NCBI GenBank assembly: GCA_002104905.1
Contig: MCFE01000026.1
Location: forward strand, 1-64,000
Length of the DNA stretch: 64,000 nucleotides
Direction: 5' to 3'
From: Basidiobolus meristosporus CBS 931.73
Taxonomy: Eukaryota > Basidiobolomycota > Basidiobolomycetes > Basidiobolales > Basidiobolaceae
The notes under the pieces were generated by a model. That model saw only the letters and a program-made list of their open reading frames with translations, had not been told where the DNA came from and ran no database searches. Positions 18,602-32,262 of the stretch are shown one piece after another. Position numbers and translations under genes: made by a program. How positions within the stretch are numbered: the first letter of the stretch is position 1; each line of letters opens with the position of its first letter.

Positions 18602-18609
18602 TATTTATA
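18602..18609 (-). promoter_or_regulatory. TATA box of the 116-residue orphan gene
   Basis: TATAAATA read on the minus strand, followed by a CT-rich leader before the ATG at 18503. Confidence 0.5.
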
Positions 18610-19046
18610 TCATTTTAAGTGATAGACGCATGCAAGATTTGGAAGAGCTGAAAACCTGTTCTCCGACAAGTAGGAGCGCTGAATGGCTGATGGAACTGAG
18701 AAATGATGCAGGCGAAAGTGACATTTGAGAGCGATTCAGTTCTGTTGGTCATAGGAACTCCCACATTTGGCATTCATGTCTGCCCATGTCAATTTAAGCA
18801 ACCTTGCGAATTCCTTGATTTTTAATTTGAGCACAATTCTGACAGCCGCAAAAGTAAACGTTCGAGTAGCAGGCAATGGCTTTATCCTAGTTAATTTCCT
18901 ATTTCCAGATTCTGTTGGATATTACTGTTGACTAACTGCAGAAATCTCGTAAATAGCCTGCTCTCTACCACCCACAGACCTACACTCTCACCAATGTCCA
19001 ATCAGGGACCAGATCGCAAGAACTAGCTGGAGCTTGGATCATATAG

Positions 19047-19399
19047 TGTGTATATTATGGCATACACGGTCATCAACCTGCTGAACGAAAAGTTGTTAGC
19101 CTTCAGGAATTTTCAGCTTTCGAGACATCTTATCTCAGCCCTAACAAACCTCAATGCACTGCATATGATGAGGGAAGTGGATGGCATTCGTTGCCCTTTA
19201 ATTACGGTGTGATTCAAGCCAGTTTCATCATTCTCGGGGATACCAACGAAGGTATGTTTCGTATCAATTGCTCATACAAATGTTTGAATATAACCCGGAA
19301 TGGTATGTAGCTCATTATTGCATACGCATAGACTTCGAACTTTCCTTCGTATCTCGAGCATGGAGCAGAAGGAATTATGTGGCGGTGGTCATTGGATAG
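19047..19399 (+). pseudogene. Possible gene remnant or 3' exons of an unrecognised gene
   Basis: Two blocks join in frame across a GT...AG intron of 80 nt (19252-19331): the first ends GVIQASFIILGDTNE and the second begins DFELSFVSRAW and stops after VAVVIG. The joined 90-residue frame looks protein-like, with alternating hydrophobic beta-type segments. I cannot find a convincing start: the nearest good ATG (19058, MAYTVINLLNEK) is in another frame over the same bases. A further open stretch in a third frame (19377-19577, GTIFGDIRIKLTFLEKDAL) follows. This could be an unrecognised gene with an upstream exon, or a frameshifted relic. No family assignment. Confidence 0.3.
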
Positions 19400-19648
19400 G
19401 GGAGGGGGAGGCCCAGCAGTATTACTGGGCGAAAGTGGCCAAGACAAGCATCCACTGAAAGGTACTATATTCGGAGACATTCGAATCAAACTCACATTTC
19501 TAGAAAAAGATGCATTGTCGAGATTAGTCGTCATAAGGAAAGCATTGCATGAAAATAGATTTGTGCGCCTTGTTTGACAATAATCTTGGAGCTACGGCAA
19601 GGTCAGCGATGACCACATAGCCAATGATATCACATCGCAAAGGCATCC

Positions 19649-19738
19649 AACTGGCATCATTTGGCAATCTCAGAACTGGCATCATTTGGTAATCTCAGGG
19701 ATTTCCAGCTGGCATCATTTCAAACATCACAATCTCAA
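19649..19738. repeat. 25-bp tandem repeat with a decayed third copy
   Basis: AACTGGCATCATTTGGCAATCTCAG is repeated head to tail at 19674-19698 with one change (C to T), and a partial third copy beginning GCTGGCATCATTT lies at about 19708-19738. It lies in a non-coding stretch upstream of the first forkhead gene. Confidence 0.7.
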
Positions 19739-20355
19739 GGATTTTCGCATAGCGCATAACATCTATACACGAAGAATCAATGTTTTCCTTATCTCGCTAG
19801 ATCATTGGATTGAGATTAGCTAATGTGGATGGAACATCATCCAAACCCAGTTCTTTGCTTGGAGTGTTGTAAAGAAGCTGATTCCCCTAATCGCACCCAT
19901 TTGGCACTCCAATACCCAAAGCATCCTAACTACAAATGCCACAACCTAGTGGCCACTCACATCCAATAATTATGATTCAGGCATGCATAAATTTTCGGAC
20001 CCTAACCCTGGGATCCGCCTGTCATCGGAAAACAACCTAAAAAGGGATTAATTCCAGCAACACCTGGATCCAATTTACCCCAAGCCAGTCAACGATATCT
20101 CTCGTCTGAAACCTGGTATCGAGTCGTCGTTAATATCCTGCCCTGACTATCGAGTCAGCAGACATTCGCAGGGAACCTTCAGCATTGAAACACACCGTGG
20201 TTGTCTATTTAAATCTGGCCTTGACCTCCAATTGCTCCTCATCAGCTCGATTTCCTCCAACAATATAGAAATGATGGACATGCTTCCAGAAGAGAACGCC
20301 CAGATGTACTCTGCATATTCTGATCGTGGCTCCTTCCCATCCATCAAAGCCTCAT
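19739..20355. other. Upstream region of forkhead gene 1
   Basis: Contains a TATTTAAA box near 20205 and an upstream ATG at 20271 (MMDMLPEENAQ...) whose frame runs to 20423, overlapping the forkhead coding region in another frame. It may act as an upstream open reading frame, or mark a frameshift at the true N-terminus. Confidence 0.45.
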
Positions 20356-21229
<874 letters not shown>

Positions 21230-22313
21230 CGAACCCTGGGCGGATCAACAATTATCTGTATCATACTTTAGCCTTTCCTCGCCTCCTCGTTAATAAAATA
21301 CTTCATCGCAACATGTCATTTGGTCCAAACTAAGACCCTCTCCTTCTAAGCCCCAATTCGTGTGCAATTCGATGGTTTCCCGCGTATCACATAGGTTCTA
21401 GCGCAATAACTCCCCTTAGTGTCTCATCTTAAGGGATTGGTCGTGGTCAGGTTTCTATGACATCTACGTCAACAAGTATTACTCAAAGATTTGGCACCGC
21501 TTTTACGTGGGAAGCATTCGATCTTTGCTTAACCATGATCTAGTACATGATTAACATTAGGCAGATGATCTGGTGCACAATTAGCACTAAACAAACGATC
21601 GATGGCTAAGAATAGAAACGATGCGCGATTCAAACAGCCAACTTCCTTTGGTTAACCAGGTACTTGGCTATTTTTGTGAGGTGTCCAAATCAAGCTTCCG
21701 CAACAAGTGACGAGTGTTGGCCTTTTTTGATGTGATTTTCGCGCAGTGATATTGTAAACCAATCAGGCTAGATTTACCCGAGCCATTAATAAGCGGTTCG
21801 CGATGGGCATTAAGGTTTTCGCTCAATTAGCTTCAACGTTTGCATCGTGTAACCAGTATCGTGTAACCAGCATCAGAAACCAATTCCAATATTCGATGGC
21901 ACCATTCCCCAAAGTAGTTGCTGAATAATTCCTGAAACCACCGAATCTACAAAAGCTTAATACATGATGAATCCTCGCTCATCGTCACACACGGAATTTT
22001 GGTTTTCGCGCTGAGTAGAGGATAGGATTCCTGTACATCGACCAGTACTCACCAAAAGCGAACGAGCTGTACACACTCGTTGGATGCTTATATGGGCCAT
22101 ATCTGACGTACATGGCGAATTTATCCGGTATTAGTCAATCATTGGTGGAAAATCTTCTCACCGCTCTGCACATCACTCCTACTCAAATTGATCAGCCTGG
22201 ACTTGATTGGAGGGATATCTCGATTATTTAAACTGCCCAAAGGTTTCTCGTCTCGCTTAACAATTCTTGTTCCTTTTGTTGGTTCAGTTTCAGGCAAGTG
22301 AGCGATCGAAGAC
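21230..22313. other. Intergenic, promoter of the transporter
   Basis: No gene seen in about 1.1 kb. An ATTTAAA motif near 22227 lies some 85 nt before the transporter start. Short GATC-rich repeats (GATCTAGTACATGATTAACA, GATCTGGTGCACAATTAGCA) around 21536-21600 are weakly tandem. Confidence 0.4.
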
Positions 22314-23900
22314 ATGGATGAATCAACTCAGAGAGAAGTGAAATACGATACGGCGGTAACAAAGGATGTGGAAACGGACTTCAAACGCAGAGGAGTCTTA
22401 TCTTACATGCAGCGTCAGTTAACCCTTGTCCCAGTTCTTGAGCAAGACCCTCGAACCTTTTCGAAAACGAAGAAGAGCTTGATTGTTGCTCAACTGGGAA
22501 TTGCGGGTATGCTGGCGCCATTATCGTCGACTGTATATTTCCCAGCATTACCAACCATTACTGAGGACTTGAGAGCGTCCGGCACTGCCGTCAACGCAAC
22601 TGTTTCGTTGTTCATCTTGTTTATGGGAATTGCCCCGGTTCTATGGGCCAGTATATCCGACCATTATGGAGTCCGGAGAGTCTTGTACTTGAGTTCCATA
22701 GCCATCTTCATCATCGCCTCAATCGGCAGCGCTTTCGTAAATGACATCACGTTGCTTATCATCCTACGTTGTATACAGTCGTGCGGATCAAGTTCTTCAT
22801 CAAGCTTGGGTGCAGGAACGATTGCCGATTGCTATGATTTGCATGAGAGGGGTACAGCTATGGGATTACTGTTTCTGGGGCAGTACTTGGGTCCGCTCAT
22901 AGTAAGTAGAGTTGGATGCCGATTGCCTCGCGGATAGTTATTAATCTACTTTATCCATCAGGGACCTACTATCGGTGGCTTCTTGACTTCGGCGTTCGGT
23001 TGGAGAGCAACCTTTTGGTTCTGTGCGATCCTGGCTATATTTATTTTGCTGGTAATGTTTTTCGCTCTGCCAGAGACTTATAGACACGACGGTCAATGGG
23101 CCACTTCAGCCGTGATCAGCGATGAGCCCAAAGAGGAAGGTGATGGTACAGTCGTCATTGAAGACAACGTAGACGAGACCAAGACCCCCGAGCATAGCGT
23201 AAAGGCTGTCTCCAGCTCCAACTCGCCCAAACGGATGAACCCCATAGCATCACTAGGGCTACTTAAGCACCTGTTTATCTTGGTGATTGCCATCGAAACG
23301 GGTATCTCCTTCGGTGCCATGTTTACAACAGAAACAGTTCTGCCTGGGCTATTTGCTAGTGCTTACAATTTGGATTCCTCCCAAACCGGGTTGACTTACC
23401 TAGGCGCTGGTTGCGGGAATATCGTTGGAAGTTTCGTAGGGGGGATGCTATCGGATTATTTCCTGAAGAAAGCAAGAATAGCGCGGGGTGGCCACAACAT
23501 CCCGGAGGATCGATTGGGGCTAAACGCATGGGTCAGTGGGATCATATTCATCCCAGGAGGAATCCTGATGTTCGGATGGTCTGTATACTACAAGGTCTCC
23601 CTAGCAGTGCCGATTGTTGCTTTTGGAATCCTTTGCTTCGGGTTGATGCAGATCACCACATCCATATCCACATACTTAGTGGATTCGGTGCCTGGCCGAG
23701 GTGCAAGCGCCACTGCAGCTGCCAATTTCGTTCGAATGGTATTGGCCGCTATTCTTTCGATCACCGCAGATCCACTAATCCAAGCGATGGGGGAGAACTA
23801 TCTCTCCCTCTTTTTGGCGTTGCTGAACATCCTTAGCATTGCTGCTTTGTTTTGGGTGAAGGTCAAAGGCCCAGAACTGCGTAAAAAAAGTGGGTTCTAA
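22314..23900 (+). CDS. MFS drug:H+ antiporter, DHA1 type, two exons
   Basis: Plasma-membrane proton-coupled exporter of 508 residues, from exons 22314-22901 and 22962-23900 around a 60-nt intron. Twelve membrane segments can be followed in two halves, with a charged central loop (about 255-300, EEGDGTVVIEDNVDE). Loop 2-3 carries the MFS signature SDHYGVRRV and helix 5 the antiporter motif C (LGPLIGPTIGG), typical of 12-helix DHA1 transporters such as Qdr and Dtr1. The intron falls inside motif C. A hydrophilic N-terminus of about 60 residues includes basic residues. The substrate cannot be inferred; multidrug, polyamine or metabolite export are all known in this family. Confidence 0.9.
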
Positions 23901-24172
23901 GCACCATGCCCTATACTGCCATCCATCACCTAATGTGTATATTATCCCAAATCAACCATATCATTCATTATCTCACGACACCTATATCATACATTAATCC
24001 CAATCTGATCCTGTTCTCACGGTGTTTGATTAAAACCTGATGTTTCTTCTCACCAGGCTTGGAGGCCTCAGGGGTTGGCCGGAATAGGAAATAGGGGGAA
24101 GGGGGAGGAGGGGCCTTCTGGTTAAATGCCAACGAAGAAGGGTGAGCATCTAATCTCTAATCACACTGCATT

Positions 24173-24732
24173 ATGAAGCTACTTTGGTTATTGGGAACTC
24201 TCTCGCTTCTGTCGTTCACCCATGGCGAGCTTTCTCCATACGAAAGAGAGTAGGTTGTCTGTAGACACGGGAGGTGGAGTAGTCCGCATATTCACCCCTT
24301 CATTTCTTCACTAGACACATGAAAGTGATCCATGGTATCGACGACTCTGACGACACCATTTTCTTCAAACTGCACGACTTGAATAGAGATGGCGGCCTGG
24401 ATATTGGGGAGCTGGAGCATTTCTTCCCAGGCGACTTCCCGAACGGCGAGCTGCGTAAAGAATGGTTTGATGAGATATTTGGCCAGGTAGACACGGATGA
24501 AGATGGCATCATTACCCAGAGCGAGTGGAGTGAGAAATCCAGAGGCGACTACCGTGCTGCTAATCAAAAATTCTCTGGGCCCGAGACGGCCTCTTCTCAC
24601 AAGCAACGCAACTCTGGGAGCAACGCCAGGAAGGGATTCTTCGGTGGGGATCCTGGAACCAGACAAAAGGTTCTGTCCGATACCAATCTCCTCAACATCC
24701 CCATGAAATATCGCAAGACCAAAAAGGCTTAG
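24173..24732 (+). CDS. Secreted two-EF-hand calcium-binding protein, two exons
   Basis: Exon 24173-24249 encodes a signal peptide (MKLLWLLGTLSLLSFTHG). After a 65-nt intron, exon 24315-24732 gives the rest, 164 residues in all. Two canonical EF-hands are visible: DLNRDGGLDIGE in the first and DTDEDGIITQSE in the second, both with acidic residues at loop positions 1, 3, 5 and 12. The C-terminal 60 residues are polar and basic (KYRKTKKA end) with no HDEL-type retrieval signal. The layout recalls small ER or secretory EF-hand proteins such as the reticulocalbin/nucleobindin group, but the length is much shorter, so function beyond calcium binding is open. The exon junction is in frame and gives the only signal peptide. 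Confidence 0.8.
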
Positions 24733-25729
24733 CGGACACCGATGGTTTAGAAGAGACTTGTTTGTGTATTGATGTATATCTGAAGGATTGGTGTATCTAC
24801 GTTGTTCCATAAAATCTCGTTCATCTCAAATGGAGTCGAAATGCTTTTATTGCATATTTGTACTGTTGTAGTAGAGTAAAGTAAAAGAAACCTCCATTCA
24901 AGGCAGAGTTTAGTTGACCGAGTCACACAAGCGGATTTGATGACGTCGGGAACCGTTTTGAATCTTTCCAACATAGCGATTGTGCCAACATCAAGTGAAG
25001 TTTTAAGCCCCATTGGTGGTAGGACCAATAGGAAGAGGAGTTCAGAAGACGAGGCAAAAGAAAAACCAGTTCATCGCTAACTGTTCTTCAGCTGGTTAAG
25101 GCAGCGGAGTAAGAAGGGAGATATCTCTGGTCGAAAAAAAATTCATACTGTTGGTGTCAACCCAACAATGATCTGTTCCCCAGTAGCAAGTGGACCCAAG
25201 CAATGCCAAAAGTAAGATGGTACAGTATATACACGGTTTACTATGTAACAGATAGGACAGCAGAAATAGATAGATAAAGTACGGTGAAGCACTAGGCTGT
25301 GGAAGAAGAAATAACGGGATGAACCATTTCAAGCATTCCATTGCTGTGGTAGAGTCTGGTACAGTCTACCAGAGGAAGGCAATAAGGATGACGTTTAACA
25401 CGTATGCAGTGCCAACACAGCAACAGGATTCACAATAGATTCCATGGCTTTGTATACGTTCTCCGAGAATTTATTTGATTAGCACTAAGCCAAATTGATC
25501 CAGAAGACAACACAATCATTTAGATCTATCTTGATCCTTCTGAATGCTGTCATTTGGCCCACTCGATCTTTAAAAAATATCCTAAAATATCCAACCATCG
25601 TCGGAGCCAATCCCTTGTAGATATTGGCCGATCATATTTACAAAAAAACATGGATAATAAGGAGATGAATGATTTTCTGAACTTAACAGCTAATTGCTTC
25701 TTTGGGCCAGTGTCTCTTGTCTGATAGAT
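24733..25729. other. Intergenic, about 1 kb
   Basis: No gene recognised. Short open frames on the minus strand (for example 24747-25028 and 25096-25341) have no domain, no suitable promoter arrangement and poor composition. Confidence 0.45.
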
Positions 25730-26987
<1,258 letters not shown>

Positions 26988-27206
26988 ATCAATGTTGGTC
27001 GATAGATTTATTCCAACTTGGCATGATCGAAATAAACTTAGACCAGATTCTCCATGCGTGATGCACTCTTGCCCAATGAGTTGATTTGCCCCTAAAAAAT
27101 TGATCAAGCTCCAGGAATATTTGTGTAGAGAAAATTTTTGCTACATAGTCGGTCAAGTTCCCTCGATAAACTCCGTTCACACAGTCCACAGCGTATTGAA
27201 ACAACC

Positions 27207-27716
27207 ATGCTCCATCTTCTTGGTGTGAATTTGCCCGACAAGAAAGTCGTTCGCGTTGCATTGACTTATTTCTATGGCATTGGTCATTCTACTGCTGAGA
27301 GACTTTGCAACAAACTGAGCATCCACAAAGAATGTAAGCTCAGCGAGCTTTCCGACACTCAAATCAATCAGCTCAGTGGCCTCTTGACCGATATGACTAT
27401 CGAGAGTGACTTGAGAAGACAGGTCAAGAACAACGTTTTACAGCTTCGTCAAATCAATTCCTACGTCGGTAAAAGACATGCTCTTGGTTTGCCTGTGCAT
27501 GGTCAGCGCACCAGAACCAACTCGAAGACTGCCAGAAAGATCAACGGCCGTTTCCTGAAGCAAGCCTCCCGTGGATATTCCACGTAAGCGCTCTTTCCTC
27601 ATTCTTTTTGTTCGAAAGCAGGACTAACCTTTTGCCTATTCAGCATGCCCGACTACTCTTCAGCCGTCGAGCAACAAACTCCCTTCGAAGCCTTTTTCGC
27701 CAAGAAATACTTCTAA
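27207..27716 (+). CDS. SWS2: Mitochondrial small-subunit ribosomal protein uS13m, two exons
   Basis: Component of the mitochondrial ribosome small-subunit head. Exons 27207-27583 and 27644-27716 encode 149 residues. The N-terminus has the S13 signature MLHLLGVNLPDKKVV...IGHSTAERLC, followed by the helical middle and the basic C-terminal GLPVHGQRTRTNSKTAR motif that contacts rRNA. An in-frame non-ATG extension upstream is not needed, because the family starts with this short leader. The last 25 residues after the intron (EQQTPFEAFFAKKYF) are an extension relative to bacterial S13. The gene is only 219 bp downstream of the UMP/CMP kinase on the same strand. Confidence 0.92.
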
Positions 27717-28287
27717 ACACATCCCACTACTGTCATACATTCTTATCATAATGCATTGTTTCCTTTCCTCGTTGCATAAGAAATATAGTGCCATTCCTCG
27801 TTTGGAAATGGAGGTTCCTTCAGCAATAAAGTGCTCTCAGACACAACCATGGTCACCGTTGGCGGGAAATCTCATTTTGTTTCACATAAAGCTCCAGTAA
27901 TTCCCTCATCCTCCCAATGCCACCATGGCTACTCTCCATTTATAAGGGGAGCGCCCCAATCAAGCAAAGTTTACGTGATCGTCCATGTCAAGGAGGCAGG
28001 GGCATTTGCTGCAGGATAGTAATTAGTCGCCATTTAAATGTGAGCAGTGCGTCAATCACATCCATTACCACAACGTCCAGATTCTTGTTGAATGTGCACA
28101 GATCAGTCTAATACGAATAACAAACCACTTCAACATTTATCTAACCACTGCAAATCTGCCGCGCATTCATTCAATCCACCTCAACGCTCCCACACTATAA
28201 AGGGGGACCGAATCATCCCTAATCTTCAAGTAACTAGCTGGACTGGACTTTTCTCTCCTGGCAACGACAAGTAACCTCTTTTATTCG
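27717..28287. other. Intergenic with promoter of the CLASP-like gene
   Basis: A TATAAA box at 28196-28201 lies 87 nt before the next start codon. No gene is seen in the rest. Confidence 0.5.
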
Positions 28288-29480
28288 ATGAGTTCCATAA
28301 ACCCGCTAAACAGCGACGATCTCAATGTACGCTTTGCAATCCGCCTTTTTACCACCTGTTCCTCACCAAGGTTTTGCCACCCTTTAGCTTGCTGACCTCC
28401 CAAAAGTGTACCAAAATATCGCCAGTATCTTAAAACATACGTCAGAGAGCGAGGACACTTGGTCATTACTTAACGATACTATCAAAGAGCTTGATGCTCT
28501 TTATCAAGAAAATCCACACTCTCAAGACCTCCTAAGCGTGATCCAGTGGCTGGCTAACGACATCAAAGTCTTGGTAGGTTCTTACACTCGTCGCTGAGAG
28601 ATGTCTCCCCACCTAACCTACCCCCTAGCTATCATCAGAGGAGATCCTGTTGGTAACCAGTGCCTTGGGTTTCGTTGAAGCCTTGGGGAGCAATCTGAAC
28701 CCTGAAGACTTCTCACCGTTTGAAAGGCAATTCGTTCCATCGATTCTAGAGTTGATTGAAAGAGACTCCCAGGGCTTCCAACTGCGTGCTGGAGAATGTA
28801 TAACAACGTTGGTGAAGAAGAAGCAAATTCAGGATTGCGTTCCAGTTTTGGTGGAAAGATTCACAGGGGGTAATGACTTCGCCAAATATTGCCTAATGGG
28901 GATTATGATGGAGTACATCCAGTGCTTTGCCACCGATATGGAGCCTCACTTGGGATCAGTAGAGGATATATTACGTGCGGGATACAGTGACACAAGTGAG
29001 GATGTTCGCGAAATTTCCAGGTGCGCATTCGATATCTTTCAAGAGAAGTTTGAGGATCGAGCGAGGAATCTATTCAATCAAGAGACCACGGATACCAAAT
29101 CCCCATCACTTCCTGGGTTGTGTGGGGAGACTGAATACAACTCCGAAAGCACTAGTGAGATGTCATCCACACCAACATCCTGCGTACAGCCAAAGTTTGT
29201 GCAACCCTTGGAGCTCTCTAAAAATAGGACCAAATACCTCGCCAAAAACCCCCCCTCAAGCACCACGCATGTCCCAAAGCTCACGGTGCCCTATAGCGAA
29301 CTTCCTTACATGAAACTAACTCAAGCCTACCGCCATCGAATATCAAAAACCGCCGCGGCCTCCGAACCAGGATTAAAGCCTTGGGAAACTAGCGGCGCCA
29401 ACATAGAGAACTTTACTTCCAGTCTCCGCATGTACCCCGTGATGTTGGAACTCTCCGAGCGCAAGCCTTTCCGAGTCTAA
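28288..29480 (+). CDS. Short CLASP-like TOG-domain protein, three exons
   Basis: Exons 28288-28326, 28388-28573 and 28629-29480 give 358 residues. The first 220 or so form a HEAT-type helical array that reads like a CLASP/Stu1 TOG domain: LNDTIKELDALYQ, LRAGECITTLVKKKQIQDC, then the diagnostic final repeat YSDTSEDVREISRCAFDIF with a following ...ARNLF. TOG domains bind tubulin and CLASPs stabilise growing microtubules. The remaining 130 residues are Ser/Thr/Pro-rich. Full CLASPs have several TOG domains and over 1,000 residues, so this is a one-domain relative. Tubulin binding is inferred. Confidence 0.62.
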
Positions 29481-29780
29481 GCGTGTTCTGTCCCCAGTCC
29501 CATTCGTAATTGAAGATCACCCATCTACCACAAACTGATTGAATAAATGCTACTCAACCACCACCACCACCACCACCATTACTCATCCTCAGTCAGCAGA
29601 CGCGAACAGGTATTGTCCCGGAAATCGCAGTCTACAAATCGACCAAACCCAGTCACTATCGGCGAAGGATCTATGAAACCAAGCATGAAATATATAAACA
29701 GGTTTGACGCCATGGGTTTAATACGCCAAACGATCAACACCGGGACTTCGAGTGCTGCGAATATAGATCAAAACCAGTCA

Positions 29781-29864
29781 TCGCATGCATGCCAATCTAG
29801 GATAAGCAGAATCATTGGGATTTCGCATACATGCCAATCTAGGATAAGCAGAGCCATTGGGATT
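29781..29864. repeat. 42-bp tandem duplication
   Basis: 29781-29822 and 29823-29864 are direct neighbours and differ at three bases; each starts TCGCAT and contains CCAATCTAGGATAAGCAGA. The unit length is a multiple of three, but the frame over it has no protein character. Confidence 0.85.
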
Positions 29865-31101
29865 AAGGTTGCGACTGAGATATGCGGTCGAATTAATCTT
29901 GTCTATGGATTGCGACAGAAATGGCGACCAAATTAAAAAGGCGATTGAAACAGCGACGGAAATATGCACCCGAATCAATATTGCCATGGCCCAATGTCCG
30001 ATCGGAATTGTCTCACGCATGGAGGGAATCGAGCTAAATCACACAAACGGATATAGCAAGTGGGTGGCATTCAGTAGGAGTGGGTGTGGTGCAAGTCCAT
30101 ACATTGGGCCTACATATCTGTAGAATACCAAAGCGATTCATTCCATCCAAAACCAATGCCATCATCAGAAACAGATTTGTTGACTCGATACGGATCTGCT
30201 GAAGAGAAACCACCCCTCGTCATCCAAGAGATCGACTGCCCGTCTGCCACCAATCCCCGGCGAGTTGACTCTTCGCATGCCCAAATCGCCTTAAAAAGCA
30301 AACCAGTTTCGAAGCACATTTTCTGTTTGGCGGCGAAGCTAAACTGACATCCAGCGACCATTTGCCAGTCCCGCGAGGATGGGATCCTGCGACGCCCATT
30401 CCGGAAAGATCCACCTAGTCACCCGCCATGGACGCTGATGACTAGCACCAAGGGGGCTCTCTATCTCGGCGGACTTGGTAGAGCTCTTCAGCAATTAGAT
30501 CTACGCATTTCATACCGTGCGTGTTACGATTTCACTGCTGTGGCACATTAGGCGTTGCCAGGATTTCCAGCCATAAACCAGCGGTGGGGTTTATGTCAAG
30601 AGTGAAACAAGCACAGGTTTGGAATGCTTTAAATGTTACTACAGGGATATTGCTATTTACATGGGAATCCGGATTGAGACGCGAAGTTTGGCAAGTGCAT
30701 CTTGCTATGAAGGATCACCAATGAAATGTGGTACACCCCTTGTTTCATCCGACCAAGTATGGCCACTTTCAAATAGGGCCTTGACGTACGTCAATCATGA
30801 AAATAAGTGCACACTAGTGATTTTTTAGCCATCCAAATGTCATACAGATCACATTAAAGGTGCTCGTTGGTGCAACATTGAGGGTGCTACCTTCTCTTCT
30901 ATTGGGCTGACCACGGTTTGCTCTGTATTTTAGATCATAGCATTTGCTTTATCTGGACTCGAGTTTCGCGTAAGCTCCATCCGCTTATAAAACGGTTGCT
31001 GGCGCCGCAACCAAATCGAAATCATCTCCTCGCAAGTCGAGTCGCAATCCAATTTACTCCACTTCCTTGTTGCATCAAGCTCCGGTTATTCTTGATCACA
31101 G

Positions 31102-31108
31102 TATATAT
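31102..31108 (+). promoter_or_regulatory. TATA box of forkhead gene 2
   Basis: TATATAT, 105 nt upstream of the ATG at 31213. Confidence 0.55.
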
Positions 31109-31212
31109 TTCTCCGCCGATTCGATTTGCTTCAATTCGATCTTCGAAAGATCCAGGTGTACGAACATCCCGGCATATCATAGTCAGACATACCCTTCCTA
31201 GCGATTTTGAAC

Positions 31213-32262
<1,050 letters not shown>

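Larger units (their letters stand above)
29481..31212. other. Long intergenic region upstream of forkhead gene 2
   Basis: About 1.7 kb with no recognised gene. It holds a (CAC)n microsatellite at about 29557-29580, a 42-bp tandem duplication (listed separately), and further loosely repeated words (GCGACTGAGATATGCGGTCG near 29869 and GCGACGGAAATATGCACCCG near 29953). A TATATAT box sits at 31102-31108, 105 nt before the forkhead ATG. Length and repeats suggest an extended regulatory region. Confidence 0.5.

Noticed and set aside
19214-19534. 106-residue minus-strand frame
   Set aside because: It is antisense to the better-supported spliced plus-strand frame and has no family resemblance.
24292-24810. 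172-residue minus-strand frame
   Set aside because: Antisense shadow of the EF-hand gene, whose signal peptide, splice sites and calcium loops are clear.
29547-29936. 129-residue frame with a poly-His start
   Set aside because: The His run is a CAC microsatellite, and the rest spans the 42-bp tandem duplication. No promoter or domain.
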